64,000 nt of DNA from Candidatus Saccharibacteria bacterium CG_4_10_14_0_2_um_filter_52_9 (lineage in GTDB: Bacteria > Actinomycetota > Acidimicrobiia > Acidimicrobiales > RAAP-2), in NCBI GenBank assembly GCA_903970515.1, contig CAJCJA010000055.1, forward strand, positions 39,817 to 103,816, in the 5' to 3' direction. Position 1 is the stretch's first letter; every line of letters starts with the position of its first letter. This document shows, piece by piece, positions 27,609-37,022 of this stretch. Made by a program: the position numbers and the translations under genes. A model generated the notes under the pieces. That model was given only the letters and a program-made list of their open reading frames with translations. It was not told where the DNA came from and did not search any database.

Positions 27609-28409
27609 ATGGCCAGCGACAATCTCGAAAAGAGCAGGAGCGCGCGGCTTCGCGCGTACGCCATTGAGCAAGCGCTCGCCCGACTCGAGAGTGAACGACC
27701 AGGCTTCGAGCCGGAGAATATCGTCGCGTCGATCTGCGCGTACGAAGAGGAAGGCAACATTGGTGGCGTCTTAGAAAAGATGCCCAGCTCGATCGACGGC
27801 AAACCGTACACGACGCTCGTCGTCGTTGACGGTGGCGACGACCGCACCGCCGAGATCGCGCGCTCATTCCCCGGCGTCACCGTTATCGAGTTCCCCGTCA
27901 ATCTTGGACACGGCGTCGCCCTCCAGGTCACCTACCGCTACTGCATCGATCACCACGTCAAGTACGTCGTCACTCTCGACGCCGACGGGCAAAACGACCC
28001 GGCGGAAATCCCTCAAGTGCTCGCACCCCTCCTCGATGACCGCGCCGATTTTGTCGTCGCGAGTCGGCGCCTCGGTGTGGATAAGACCACGGACCGCTTC
28101 CGAAAGAGCGGGGTGTTCTTCTTCTCTTTCATCATGAATCGCATGACGGGGGCCAATCTCACCGACACTTCGACCGGCTACCGAGGGCTTCGCGTCACCA
28201 TGCTGGCGGACGTCATCGATCGACTCACCCAGGAGCAGTACCAGACCGCCGAACTCCTGATCACTTGTCTCAAGCGCGGATGGCGGGCGTCCGAAGTCCC
28301 CACGATCTGGTATCCGCGCCACTCGGGCACGACGAAGAAGGGCAAGAACTGGCTCTTCGGGTTTCGCTACGCCAAGGTGGTCTTTGGCACGTGGTGGCGC
28401 GAGCGCTAA
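27609..28409 (+). CDS. GT2 glycosyltransferase (dolichol-phosphate mannose synthase type)
   Basis: The 266-residue protein has a GT-A fold: VVVDGGDDRT (donor-binding), VTLDADGQNDP (metal-binding DxD), and the acceptor region VASRRLG. There is no C-terminal membrane domain, so it is a soluble or peripheral enzyme like Dpm1 or the undecaprenyl-phosphate sugar transferases. AAGGAG precedes the ATG. Its stop interlocks with that of convergent plsC. Confidence 0.85.
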   Translation: MASDNLEKSRSARLRAYAIEQALARLESERPGFEPENIVASICAYEEEGNIGGVLEKMPSSIDGKPYTTLVVVDGGDDRTAEIARSFPGVTVIEFPVNLGHGVALQVTYRYCIDHHVKYVVTLDADGQNDPAEIPQVLAPLLDDRADFVVASRRLGVDKTTDRFRKSGVFFFSFIMNRMTGANLTDTSTGYRGLRVTMLADVIDRLTQEQYQTAELLITCLKRGWRASEVPTIWYPRHSGTTKKGKNWLFGFRYAKVVFGTWWRER

Positions 28410-29068
28410 CTCAGCCCCATGCTCTGTCGATAGACCTTCTGGAGTTCAAGGCGTAATTCCTCACTCTTCGCAGTGACCGTGGAGCGCGCGACGCGACCCT
28501 CGGACGCAGGAGGCGAAATTGGTTTTCCCACAATGATGTGAATTCGCGCTGGTCGCGGTATTTTTGCCCCCACCGGCATGGCCTTTTCGCTGCCTCCGAT
28601 GCCCACGGGTACGACCATGGCGCCAGTCCTTGCGGCGATGAACATCGCGCCGTCGTGCAAGGTCTTCACTTCGAGACCTTCCTGTCGTGTTCCCTCGGGG
28701 AACAACACGAGCGCACGACCCTGGCGAAGCACGTCTTCGGCGGACGCCATGGAGCTGCGGTCCGCACTCCCCCGTTGCACCGGAAACGCGCCCAATTGGC
28801 CGAGCAGCGATGCGAAGTGGGCATTGTGAAACAGAGATTCCTTCGCCATGAAAAAAACTTTGCGCGGTGAGATGAACAGCGTAAAAGCGAAGTCCACGTT
28901 GGAGCGATGGATCGGGGCAATCAAAACGGGCCCCTCGAGTGGGATGTTCTCGGCGCCCTCGACGATGGGGTGAAACAGTATCTTCGCGAGCAGACTCATC
29001 ACACGCGCGGTGAAGCGATAGATCAGTGTTCGATCCGGGTTGAGAGTTACTTGATGTTCTTCAGGCAT
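28406..29068 (-). CDS. plsC: 1-acyl-sn-glycerol-3-phosphate acyltransferase family
   Basis: The 220-residue membrane-associated acyltransferase makes phosphatidic acid. The catalytic HxxxxD is HRSNVD (residues about 54-59), and the glycerol-phosphate motif is FPEGTR. It overlaps the end of cmk by 22 nt. The PlsC group also covers lipid A-like and other acyltransferases, so the exact acceptor is not certain. Confidence 0.87.
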   Translation of the reverse strand: MPEEHQVTLNPDRTLIYRFTARVMSLLAKILFHPIVEGAENIPLEGPVLIAPIHRSNVDFAFTLFISPRKVFFMAKESLFHNAHFASLLGQLGAFPVQRGSADRSSMASAEDVLRQGRALVLFPEGTRQEGLEVKTLHDGAMFIAARTGAMVVPVGIGGSEKAMPVGAKIPRPARIHIIVGKPISPPASEGRVARSTVTAKSEELRLELQKVYRQSMGLS

Positions 29069-29670
29069 TCGACAATCTCCCCCACTACCTCGTGCACGTC
29101 GCGTCCGGTCGTGTCTATCACGAGCGCATCGGGCGCCTGGCGCAGTGGTGACGTCTCGCGCGTGGAGTCGGCGATGTCGCGACGAGCGACCGACGCCACG
29201 CCCTCGTCACCTCGTCGTCGAGAGCGCTCCTCGAGTGACGCCGTCAAATACACCTTCAAGGTGGCGTTAGGGAACACCACCGTCGTGATGTCGCGGCCCT
29301 CGACCACCGTGCCCAGCAGTTGTGCGTTCGCAATCTCGCGCTGACGTTGGACCATCGAGGCCCGCACGAGTGGATTGGCGGCGACCACGGACACTGCGAT
29401 GTTGATGGGTTCACTTCGAATTTCATCTTCGACGTCACGGTCATTCACGCGAATCCGCGGCAGCGTCTCGATGCGAACTTCGCGTGCCAGGGCACCCATC
29501 GTGCTCTGGTCGTGCACATCAAGGCCGAGGTGCAGTGCCTCGCTCGTCAGCGCGCGGTACATCGCGCCCGTGTCGAGGAACGACCATCCGAGAGCCTGCG
29601 CGACCGCTCGCGCCACCGTCGACTTACCCGAACCAGCAGGGCCGTCGATGGCGATGATGGCGTCACTCAT
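29047..29670 (-). CDS. cmk: Cytidylate kinase
   Basis: The 207-residue P-loop kinase phosphorylates CMP and dCMP. The P-loop is GPAGSGKST; the CMP-binding elements are DTGAMYRALT and VVEGRDITTVVFP. The ATG overlaps the aroA stop (ATGA). The aroA-cmk order is common in bacteria. Confidence 0.94.
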   Translation of the reverse strand: MSDAIIAIDGPAGSGKSTVARAVAQALGWSFLDTGAMYRALTSEALHLGLDVHDQSTMGALAREVRIETLPRIRVNDRDVEDEIRSEPINIAVSVVAANPLVRASMVQRQREIANAQLLGTVVEGRDITTVVFPNATLKVYLTASLEERSRRRGDEGVASVARRDIADSTRETSPLRQAPDALVIDTTGRDVHEVVGEIVECLKNIK

Positions 29671-30950
29671 TGCAAACTCACAAGATCGTCAAAGAAGTGC
29701 GGGTAACTCGACGCCACCGTCGAAGAACCGAGGATCGTGCACCCCGCCCCGGCCGCGCCGGCGACGGCCGCCGCCATCACCATGCGGTGGTCGAGTCCCG
29801 CGTCGATGTCGAAGCGAACGAAATCTTCCGCGCTGGCGAGCCCCTCGATGAAGAAATCATCACCGTCGCTCCACACCCGGCACCCCAGTTTGCGCGTCAA
29901 TTCCATGGCACCTTCGAATCGGTCCGATTCCTTGATTCGTAGTTCGCCCATTGCCCGAAACGCGCTCACCCCCGTCGCCGCGGCCGCCGCCACCGCGAGC
30001 ACGGGCACCTCGTCGACCGAGGGTATCTCGCTCGAGTGAATCTCGGTCGCTTCGAGTGATGAACTCGACGACGTCAGCGAAAGATGTCGCGCACCACGAT
30101 CGAAGTCAATCGACGCACCCATGCGCTGCAGCACTCCTACGAACCCTGTGCGTTCGGGCGACGCGTCGATGTTGAGAATCTCGATCGATGCGTCGTGGTG
30201 TACTGCGCCGAGCACGCAAAAAAAGGCGGCTTGTGACGGATCACCGGGCACCGACCACGAGCACGCCTTCGGGCGCCCTGGTTGAAGGACCACGTATCGA
30301 CCGAAACCCTCATTCTCGCTTTCGAGGTCGATACCGGCGTCACGAAACATGTCCTCGGTGGTGCTGCGCGTACGCACGTCTTCACGCACGCTCGTCGTAC
30401 CCGTAGCGTTGAGCGCCGCGAACAAGATTGATGACTTCACTTGTGCACTCGGCACAGGAACTCGGTACGCGATCGCTCGAAGCGCAGCGCGACCTCGCAC
30501 GCGAAGGGGTGCCGTGACTCGTTCGCCTTGACCCCTTACGAGGGCACCCATTTGCTCGAGCGGGACCGCGACGCGGTCCATCGGACGCTGCGACAATGAC
30601 GCGTCACCAATGAGTTCGTGCTCGCCGTCAATCGCGCTAACGAGTCCCGTCAATAATCGCATCGTGGTCCCCGAATTACCGCAGTCGAGCGGGTTCGCAC
30701 TGGCTCGCAGTCCCTCCTCGGGACCACTGACGTGCACGACGTCACCATCGCGTGTCACCTTCGCACCGAGTTCTTGCATGATCCGTGCGCTCGACGCAAC
30801 ATCCTCGCCAGGCGAAAGTCCTTCGATGCGACTCGCCCCATTGGCGAGCGCCGAAATCATCAGCGCACGATGCGAGGTGCTCTTGTCGCCGGGTACCCGG
30901 ACGGCACCACGCAGCGCACGAGCGGGTTCGATGGCGACGCCGTCACTCAT
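29667..30950 (-). CDS. aroA: 3-Phosphoshikimate 1-carboxyvinyltransferase (EPSP synthase)
   Basis: The 427-residue enzyme of the shikimate pathway has the PEP-binding GDKSTSHRALM and LDCGNSGTTMRLL segments, and the DxHR-like catalytic loop VDEVPVLAVAAAAA and IKESDR. The length is normal. The ATG overlaps the tyrA stop by 4 nt. Confidence 0.95.
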   Translation of the reverse strand: MSDGVAIEPARALRGAVRVPGDKSTSHRALMISALANGASRIEGLSPGEDVASSARIMQELGAKVTRDGDVVHVSGPEEGLRASANPLDCGNSGTTMRLLTGLVSAIDGEHELIGDASLSQRPMDRVAVPLEQMGALVRGQGERVTAPLRVRGRAALRAIAYRVPVPSAQVKSSILFAALNATGTTSVREDVRTRSTTEDMFRDAGIDLESENEGFGRYVVLQPGRPKACSWSVPGDPSQAAFFCVLGAVHHDASIEILNIDASPERTGFVGVLQRMGASIDFDRGARHLSLTSSSSSLEATEIHSSEIPSVDEVPVLAVAAAAATGVSAFRAMGELRIKESDRFEGAMELTRKLGCRVWSDGDDFFIEGLASAEDFVRFDIDAGLDHRMVMAAAVAGAAGAGCTILGSSTVASSYPHFFDDLVSLQ

Positions 30951-32023
30951 CGTTCTTGGACCACGTTGAAACCGAGTGACGTCAACTCGTCGCGCAGTAG
31001 TGTCGCCTGCGCGCTGTCGACGGCGAGCAGGAGCGTACCGCCAACACCCTCGATGCCGTGAGCAATCTCGATGTCGTAAATGTTCACCAGCAACTCCGAC
31101 GCCGCCCTCGTCACTGACGCTAAGACGCCGGGTTGGTCGGCAACCCCGACGCGAAGGTACGTCAAATTTTCCGAACTCAGCGCGCGTCCGGGCAAGGTGC
31201 GACGCGCTTCGGAGGCGCTGGCGAGACTCTCTGTAATAATGTCTCTCGCCTCGTCCGCCAATGCAATGCGCAGATTCTCCAACCGTTTTTCAAGCGCGAC
31301 GAGGGTGTCACTCACCGCGTCGCGATTTTCGAACAAGACGTCGGGCCAGATGGACGGATCGCCCGCCGCGATTCGAGTCATGTCACGAAACCCACCAGCC
31401 GCCAATTGCAAGAGCACCGCGTTGGTCTCGGCGGTTTGGGCCGCCTCGTTCATGAGGGCCCCTGCGAGCAGGTGCGGCACGTGGCTCGCGATCGCCACCA
31501 AGCGGTCATGGTCCTCAGCGCTCACGGTCACAACGTTGGCGCCGATCTCGCGCAAGACGCCGTGCAACTCGCTGTACGTCTCTGGTTTGGTCATGTCGGT
31601 TGGCGTCAAGACCCAGTTGCAGCCCTGAAATAGATCTGCCTTGGAACCTCGAAGTCCTCTTTGTTCCGAACCAGCCATTGGATGACCGCCCACGAAGCGA
31701 GGATCGAGCACGTCACTCACGATCGAACTCTTCACGCCCGCGACGTCACTCGCAACCAACGAGGGATTCGCAAACGAATGTAAGAGTGCGTTGGCGATCT
31801 CTGCCACGCTGCCCGCGGGAGTCGCGACGAACAACAGTGTGTGATCGTCGCCCATGAAGGTATCAACGATGACACCCTCGTCGAGCGCCGCTTGACGTAC
31901 GTTGGGATCCGCGTCGTCGCCACTCACCAGCCAACCGGCTGCGCTAAGAGCCTTCGCGAGCGAGGCTCCGATGAGTCCGAGACCTACGACGTAGGCACGT
32001 CGCCTACTCGGGGAGGTCATCAC
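30947..32023 (-). CDS. tyrA: Prephenate dehydrogenase with ACT domain
   Basis: The 358-residue protein oxidises and decarboxylates prephenate towards tyrosine. The NAD-binding VVGLGLIGASLA is at residues 12-23. HPMAGSEQRG and VSAEDHDRLVA are TyrA active-site motifs. A C-terminal ACT domain (about residues 285-358, LRVGVADQPGVLASVTRAA) probably gives feedback by an amino acid. The start is GTG at 32023 or ATG one codon later; both overlap the end of aroH. Confidence 0.92.
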   Translation of the reverse strand: MMTSPSRRRAYVVGLGLIGASLAKALSAAGWLVSGDDADPNVRQAALDEGVIVDTFMGDDHTLLFVATPAGSVAEIANALLHSFANPSLVASDVAGVKSSIVSDVLDPRFVGGHPMAGSEQRGLRGSKADLFQGCNWVLTPTDMTKPETYSELHGVLREIGANVVTVSAEDHDRLVAIASHVPHLLAGALMNEAAQTAETNAVLLQLAAGGFRDMTRIAAGDPSIWPDVLFENRDAVSDTLVALEKRLENLRIALADEARDIITESLASASEARRTLPGRALSSENLTYLRVGVADQPGVLASVTRAASELLVNIYDIEIAHGIEGVGGTLLLAVDSAQATLLRDELTSLGFNVVQER

Positions 32024-32375
32024 GGAGCGATTGAGCGTGTCGCAGGTACACGTGGTGGATCTGTGAACGCGAACGCGGGCTATAGACGTGCATCATGATG
32101 CGAATGACGCGCGGCATCGCTCCGGGAACCGCGATCTCGCTCGCGCACATCAACGGCACGTCGCCGAATCCCACGCCCCGCGCCGACGCCGCGGGAAACG
32201 TCGAGGTGAGGTCAGGCGTGGTCGTGAACAGGACGCTCACGACGTCATCGTGATGGAGTTCATTGCGAGTCATCATCGCGACGACCAACTCTTGTGTGAC
32301 GACGGTGATTTCTTCTGGTGTGTCGACCGAGCACGTGCTGGCTCCCCTAATCGCGTGCAGCATCGGCGAAGTCAT
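32004..32375 (-). CDS. aroH: Chorismate mutase, AroH class
   Basis: This 123-residue monofunctional mutase converts chorismate to prephenate for TyrA. Signature segments are HAIRGASTC, VSVLFTTTPDLTSTFPA, VPLMCASEIAVPGAMPRVIR and the C-terminal HVYLRHA with the active-site Arg and Tyr. The ATG overlaps the rluB stop by 4 nt (ATGA). Confidence 0.93.
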   Translation of the reverse strand: MTSPMLHAIRGASTCSVDTPEEITVVTQELVVAMMTRNELHHDDVVSVLFTTTPDLTSTFPAASARGVGFGDVPLMCASEIAVPGAMPRVIRIMMHVYSPRSRSQIHHVYLRHAQSLRDDLPE

Positions 32376-33112
32376 GATGGCATCGTAGATGCGATTTCGT
32401 CGGTCATCCCTACGGCCTCCATCAAACGTCGAATCTCACTCAGTGACAACTGTCGCGAGGAGCCGGGGCTCAAGGTGGCATCCTGCAGTGGGCCGATTCT
32501 CGTACGCACGAGTCGAGTCACGTCGTGGCCAATCGCGGAACACATTCGTCGCACCTGTCGATTTCGCCCCTCGTGGATCACGATGCGAAGCAATCCTTCA
32601 CTGACGCGACTCACTTGGGCAGGACTCGTCATGCCGTCTTCGAGTTCGACGCCCTCACGCAGACGTCGAATCGCGCCCGGCGACGGGTCGCCCTCGACCC
32701 TCGCGAGATATTCCTTGGAGATGCCCGAGCTCGGATGGGTCAAAAGATGCGCAAGGCGCCCATCGTTGGTCAAGATGATGAGGCCTTCAGTGTTCATGTC
32801 GAGCCGTCCCACCGGAAAGATCCGCACGGGCGACTCCACGAGGTCAAGAACCGTTGCCCGACCCTGCGGATCCGACGCCGTCGTGACAACGCCGTCAGGT
32901 TTGTTCAAGAGGAAGTAGACCATGTTCTGCGCCGTGGGCGCCAACGTTCCGTCGACACAAATCACTTGTCGATCGGGATGGACGCGATTGCCGAGTTCGG
33001 CAATCTTGCCGTCGACGGTGACCCGGCCTTCAGTGATCAAGATCTCACACGAACGCCGTGATCCGAAGCCGGCGCGCGCGAGCGTCTTTTGGAGGCGCTC
33101 CCCCTCGTCCAA
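32372..33112 (-). CDS. rluB: 23S rRNA pseudouridine synthase RluB type
   Basis: The 246-residue product has an N-terminal S4 RNA-binding domain (RLQKTLARAGFGSRRSCE) and the catalytic Asp in GRLDMNTEGL. The C-terminal NRQVRRM motif is also typical. The start is TTG at 33112, directly after the scpB stop; the S4 domain begins six residues later, leaving little room for another start. Confidence 0.92.
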   Translation of the reverse strand: MDEGERLQKTLARAGFGSRRSCEILITEGRVTVDGKIAELGNRVHPDRQVICVDGTLAPTAQNMVYFLLNKPDGVVTTASDPQGRATVLDLVESPVRIFPVGRLDMNTEGLIILTNDGRLAHLLTHPSSGISKEYLARVEGDPSPGAIRRLREGVELEDGMTSPAQVSRVSEGLLRIVIHEGRNRQVRRMCSAIGHDVTRLVRTRIGPLQDATLSPGSSRQLSLSEIRRLMEAVGMTDEIASTMPS

Positions 33113-33703
33113 CTACGCGTCCTCCGTTAATTCGAGCGCGCTCTCGAAGAGCTCTTCGGCGATCTCGTTTGCCGTTTCGACCGGTGGCATGAACTCTTCG
33201 ATCGGTGGTAGGTCGCCAATCGACGCGAGTCCCATTCGATCGAGAAACAATTCAGTCGTGCCGTAGAGAATGGGCAAACCGGGACCTGATGCTCGGCCCT
33301 TTTCTTCGATGTAACCGCGCTGTTCGAGCAAGCGCACGACGCCATCAACATTTACTCCACGAAGCGCCGTGATCTGCGCGCGAGAGATTGGTTGACGATA
33401 CGCAATGATCGCGAGGGTTTCCAGTGCAGCGGAGCTCAAACGATGCGAGACGTCGCGATTGGCGAACTTCGTGACCCACTGCGCAACCTCGGGTGCGGAC
33501 TGCATGACCCATCCACTCGCGAGTTCGGCGAGTTGAAAGCCTCGTCGTTCCTCCACGAATTCCGTTCGTAGCTGGCGCAGCGCTTCAGCAACCACGTCGG
33601 CGTCGTCGTCGACGACGTCGGCCAACTCCTCGACCGTGATGGGTTCGAGGGCCACCGTCAACATGGCTTCGAGTTTCTGTTCCAGGGAGTTTTCAACCCT
33701 CAT
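33113..33703 (-). CDS. scpB: Segregation and condensation protein B
   Basis: The 196-residue winged-helix protein is the kleisin partner in the SMC complex. HRLSSAALETLAIIAYRQPISRAQI, given here in parts (LSSAALETLAIIAY, QPISRAQI), and RGVNVDGVVRLLEQRGYI are the diagnostic segments. The ATG at 33703 overlaps the end of scpA by 11 nt. Confidence 0.93.
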   Translation of the reverse strand: MRVENSLEQKLEAMLTVALEPITVEELADVVDDDADVVAEALRQLRTEFVEERRGFQLAELASGWVMQSAPEVAQWVTKFANRDVSHRLSSAALETLAIIAYRQPISRAQITALRGVNVDGVVRLLEQRGYIEEKGRASGPGLPILYGTTELFLDRMGLASIGDLPPIEEFMPPVETANEIAEELFESALELTEDA

Positions 33704-34469
33704 AACTGTCGACCCTTCCAAGATCGAGTGGTGACGCCTCGTCGAGCCATTCGATCTGTACATCACCAAAAGTCGCACCTTGGCCCAAGTCAATGAGGCC
33801 AAGTTTGCAGAGTTCCAACAGAGCAAGGAAGTGAACAATCACTTCGATTCGACTCTGTAATCCTGCGGTCAATGAGCGAAACGTGAGTCGACCCATCGCG
33901 GGTAGGCGTTGTGACAGCGCAACGACCGTTTCGGCGACCGTCACGGCATCAACCGTGACGTGGTTGAGTCGCACGACGGGCACAGGCTTTTCTTCGATCC
34001 CGCGCAGATAGGCGCCGGCGAGGAGCGCCGTGGTCACCCCGGCGAGTAGGTCGGGCGGCGTCACGACGAAACCGTCATCAACGCCGCGCAAGCGCGGAAA
34101 CGACCGATTCGCACGCTCGAAGAGTGAGACGAATGCGTCGGCGAGGGCTGAATACGTTCGAAGCTCTAAGAGCCGAGCGAGCAGTACATCACGCTCCTCC
34201 CAGCCCACGAATTCCTCGTCGGGTTCGGTATTGTCGCGTCCTGGCAAGAGGCGTCGACTCTTCATTTCGAGCAAAATCGACGCCACCAACAAGAATTCTG
34301 ACACTTGCTCGGTGGCGAGCACCACGGTGTCGTCGCGCAGTACCGCGAGGAATTCATCGACGAGCGGTGCGAGCGGCACGTCCAAGATGTCCATCTCGTG
34401 GCTGTTGATGAGGTGCAGCAGCAGTTCCACTGGGCCGCTGAAGGACGGCGTCGTCACGACGAAGGTCAC
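33693..34469 (-). CDS. scpA: Segregation and condensation protein A (kleisin)
   Basis: The 258-residue kleisin binds the SMC heads and ScpB. The N-terminal helical domain contains FSGPVELLLHLINSHEMDILDV (in parts: FSGPVELLLHL, EMDILDV) and FLLVASILLEMKSRRLLP; the C-terminal winged helix ends with LALLELCKLG. GTG at 34469 with TAGAGT 6 nt before it is the start. It leads the long operon that continues to plsC. Confidence 0.94.
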   Translation of the reverse strand: MTFVVTTPSFSGPVELLLHLINSHEMDILDVPLAPLVDEFLAVLRDDTVVLATEQVSEFLLVASILLEMKSRRLLPGRDNTEPDEEFVGWEERDVLLARLLELRTYSALADAFVSLFERANRSFPRLRGVDDGFVVTPPDLLAGVTTALLAGAYLRGIEEKPVPVVRLNHVTVDAVTVAETVVALSQRLPAMGRLTFRSLTAGLQSRIEVIVHFLALLELCKLGLIDLGQGATFGDVQIEWLDEASPLDLGRVDSYEG

Positions 34470-34475
34470 GGTCCA

Positions 34476-34481
34476 ACTCTA
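34476..34481 (-). promoter_or_regulatory. -10 hexamer of the scpA operon
   Basis: TAGAGT, 6 nt, then GTG. The divergent trpS -10 lies 32 nt away. Confidence 0.5.
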
Positions 34482-34513
34482 GTGTGTTGGCCTCTCTGAA
34501 GGAACTGCTCGCG

Positions 34514-34519
34514 TACGAT
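34514..34519 (+). promoter_or_regulatory. -10 hexamer of trpS
   Basis: TACGAT, 6 nt, then the second of two overlapping ATG codons. This favours ATG at 34526 over 34523. Confidence 0.55.
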
Positions 34520-34525
34520 TGAATG

Positions 34526-35500
34526 ATGCGAATTCTCTCCGGGATCCAACCGTCAGGCTCCACGCACGTGGGCAATTATCTTGGCGCCATTAAGCAGTGG
34601 GTCTCCTCGCAGAATCCCGATGCGTACTACTGCGTCGTGGACTTGCACGCGCTCACCTTGGACATCGATCCGGAAGAGCTCCGCGAGAAGACACTCGATT
34701 GTGTCGCGACGTTGCTCGCCGCCGGCATCGATCCAGAGATCGCCACCTTGTTCGTCCAGAGCAACGTGGCTGCGCACGCGAAGTTGAACTGGCTTCTTGA
34801 GTGCGTCGCAACGTTCGGCGAACTCAATCGAATGACCCAGTTCAAGGAAAAGTCCGGACGACAGAAGGGTTACCGTGTCGGGTTGCTGACGTATCCGGTT
34901 CTGATGGCGAGTGACATCTTGCTCTACGACGCGCAGCAGGTACCCGTCGGCGATGATCAACGCCAGCACTTGGAACTCACGCGCGCGCTCGCCGAACGTT
35001 TCAACGCTCGCTATGGTCCAACGTTCACGGTGCCCGTTGGATTCGTGCCCCACGCCGCCGCGCGCGTGATGGACCTGCAGGAACCCTCACGCAAGATGTC
35101 CAAATCGCTCTCGAGCCCACTCGGATCGCTCTACCTTTTCGACGAGCCTTCCGAGATCGAGAAAAAGATCAAAAAGGCCGTCACCGACACCGACGGCGAG
35201 ATGCGTTTCGACCCGAAAAAGAAGCCAGGGCTGTCGAACTTGCTCGACATCTTTGCAAGCTTCTCAAATGAGACTCCCCAGGACGTCGCGAGCCGTTATT
35301 CGCGCTACGGCGATTTCAAGAGCGACCTGGCGGCGCTGGTGATTGAGTCACTCGCCCCGATCAGAACCCGTTACCGCGAACTGCGCAGCGATCCCGGGCA
35401 ATTGAGCGCCATCATCACGCTCGGCGCGAAGAAGGCGAGCGCGAGTGCCGAACCGGTATACGAACGGGCGGCGAAAGCCATGGGGCTCATCGGGGGATGA
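34526..35500 (+). CDS. trpS: Tryptophanyl-tRNA synthetase
   Basis: The 324-residue class I synthetase has the HIGH-type motif as THVGNYLG (residues 13-20) and KMSKS as SRKMSKSLSS. MRILSGIQPSG is the usual beginning, so I start at the second ATG, 34526. The end overlaps the convergent M50 protease gene by 14 nt. Confidence 0.95.
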   Translation: MRILSGIQPSGSTHVGNYLGAIKQWVSSQNPDAYYCVVDLHALTLDIDPEELREKTLDCVATLLAAGIDPEIATLFVQSNVAAHAKLNWLLECVATFGELNRMTQFKEKSGRQKGYRVGLLTYPVLMASDILLYDAQQVPVGDDQRQHLELTRALAERFNARYGPTFTVPVGFVPHAAARVMDLQEPSRKMSKSLSSPLGSLYLFDEPSEIEKKIKKAVTDTDGEMRFDPKKKPGLSNLLDIFASFSNETPQDVASRYSRYGDFKSDLAALVIESLAPIRTRYRELRSDPGQLSAIITLGAKKASASAEPVYERAAKAMGLIGG

Positions 35501-36107
35501 GGTTGATCCACCACGTCTCGAGGTCGTAGAGCGCGTTTGTTCCCACGTGAAAAACGAGGAAGTCCAAAACCACGAGCACCATCACCACGGGCAGTGCTCG
35601 TGCGCGCATGCGGTAGTACGCCGGCAGATGCTGGCGTGGGACGAATCGTTCGATGATCGCCGATCCGTCGAGCGGAGGAATCGGGATGAGGTTGAACACC
35701 GCGAGCACCAAATTCGCCAAACCGAGGTACACACCAATGTCCAATAACAGGGCACTGTTCGCGTACTTGACCGCGATGTAGGTGAGCACCCACCCGAGGG
35801 CCGAGAGGATGATATTCACGAGTGGTCCCGCGAGTGAGACGTAGAGCGACTGGGTGCGCGGGTTTCGCAATCTCGTGACGTTGACGGGCACGGGCTTCGC
35901 GTAGCCAAAGGCGGGTAGTCCAGAAAAGATCATCAATGCGGGTAACAACACGGTGCCGAACGGATCGACGTGCGCGAGTGGATTGAGAGTGAGTCGTCCG
36001 TTGTTCTTCGCGGTCGGATCGCCGAAGTAGTTCGCGACCCAGCCGTGACTCACTTCGTGCAAGATGACGGAGGGAATGATGGCCAGGAAAAAATAAAACT
36101 CAGTCAC
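35487..36107 (-). CDS. Site-2 protease family membrane metallopeptidase (M50)
   Basis: The 206-residue membrane protein has the zinc motif HEVSH (residues 17-21) in the first membrane segment and the third ligand in NLIPIPPLDG. About five to six hydrophobic segments are present; no PDZ or CBS domain. It begins 9 nt after the xerD stop with GTG and GAGAAGAG upstream. The substrate is unknown. Confidence 0.87.
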   Translation of the reverse strand: MTEFYFFLAIIPSVILHEVSHGWVANYFGDPTAKNNGRLTLNPLAHVDPFGTVLLPALMIFSGLPAFGYAKPVPVNVTRLRNPRTQSLYVSLAGPLVNIILSALGWVLTYIAVKYANSALLLDIGVYLGLANLVLAVFNLIPIPPLDGSAIIERFVPRQHLPAYYRMRARALPVVMVLVVLDFLVFHVGTNALYDLETWWINLIPR

Positions 36108-36116
36108 GGTCTCTTC

Positions 36117-37022
36117 TCAGTCGTGCGCACGGGGATGCGCGCCTTGGTATTCGCGCTTGAGTGACGTCATCGACACCGCCGTGTAGAGCTGCGTGGTCGC
36201 AATCGACGCGTGCCCCAAGAGCTCCTGGACCACTCTAATGTCCGCTCCGCGCGCCAACATGTGCGTCGCACAACTATGGCGAAATACGTGGGCACTGATG
36301 CGCGATCGCTCGATGCCCGCGACGAGCGCTCGTTTTCGAATAATGAGATCAACGCCTTGGCGTGACAGTGGTCCACCTCGATTGTTCAAGAAGAGGCGCG
36401 ACGTCTTGCGGGCGTTGATGAAAGTATCGCGTCCCCCTTGCGCGAGATAACGCTGCATCACGTTGCGAAGTGTCACGCCCATCGGGACGAGGCGCTGCTT
36501 CGAACCCTTGCCCGTGACGAGGATCAATTCTTCGTCAAAGTCGAGGTCCTCAATCTTGATGCCCACGACCTCCGAGACTCGTGCCCCGGTGTCGTAGAGC
36601 ATTTCGAGGAGCGCGCGGTCGCGCAGGTCTGTGGCCGCGTTGCCGTGCACCGAATCGAGGAGCGCGATGATCTGTTCTTCGTCGAGGGGCTTAGGAAGCG
36701 TGCGACCTCGACGAGCGCCCTTCACTCGCGCGGTCGGGTCCTTGGTGACGGTGCCCTCGTCGAGCATGAAGCCGAACCAGCCCCGCAGCACCGAGATCGC
36801 GCGCGCCACGGAACTTTCGGCGTGCGCACTGGCGCGAAGAGTGGCGACGTACGCCTCGACGTCATTTTCGCTTGCGTCAAGCGCGTCACGTTGTCGTTCG
36901 CGCATCCACGTGGAGAACTTTCCTATGTCGCGTCGATACGCGTCAATCGTCGCCACACTGCGACCCTTCTCGACGCTGAGCCATTCGAGATAGTCGGTCG
37001 CGGGTGTTCTAATCGTCGTCAA
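36117..37022 (-). CDS. xerD: Tyrosine recombinase XerD
   Basis: The 301-residue recombinase resolves chromosome dimers at dif. The N-terminal SAM-like domain (DYLEWLSVEKGRS) is followed by the catalytic set: Arg in TGARVSEV, Lys in TGKGSKQR, HxxR in HVFRHSCATH, His in LGHASI and the Tyr nucleophile in TTQLYTAV. The start is TTG at 37022, overlapping the Nudix gene by 14 nt. No excisionase or island lies beside it, so the housekeeping enzyme is likely. Confidence 0.92.
   Translation of the reverse strand: MTTIRTPATDYLEWLSVEKGRSVATIDAYRRDIGKFSTWMRERQRDALDASENDVEAYVATLRASAHAESSVARAISVLRGWFGFMLDEGTVTKDPTARVKGARRGRTLPKPLDEEQIIALLDSVHGNAATDLRDRALLEMLYDTGARVSEVVGIKIEDLDFDEELILVTGKGSKQRLVPMGVTLRNVMQRYLAQGGRDTFINARKTSRLFLNNRGGPLSRQGVDLIIRKRALVAGIERSRISAHVFRHSCATHMLARGADIRVVQELLGHASIATTQLYTAVSMTSLKREYQGAHPRAHD

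Noticed and set aside
32376..32388. TACGAT 6 nt upstream of aroH, as in the leaderless genes
   Set aside because: aroH overlaps the rluB stop by 4 nt inside a long operon. The hexamer can be explained by the end of rluB, so I did not count it as a promoter.
36117..37022. Tyrosine recombinase as an integrase of a mobile island
   Set aside because: It lies in a conserved housekeeping order with pyrG and a Nudix gene, is of XerD length, and is 17 kb from the TA island.
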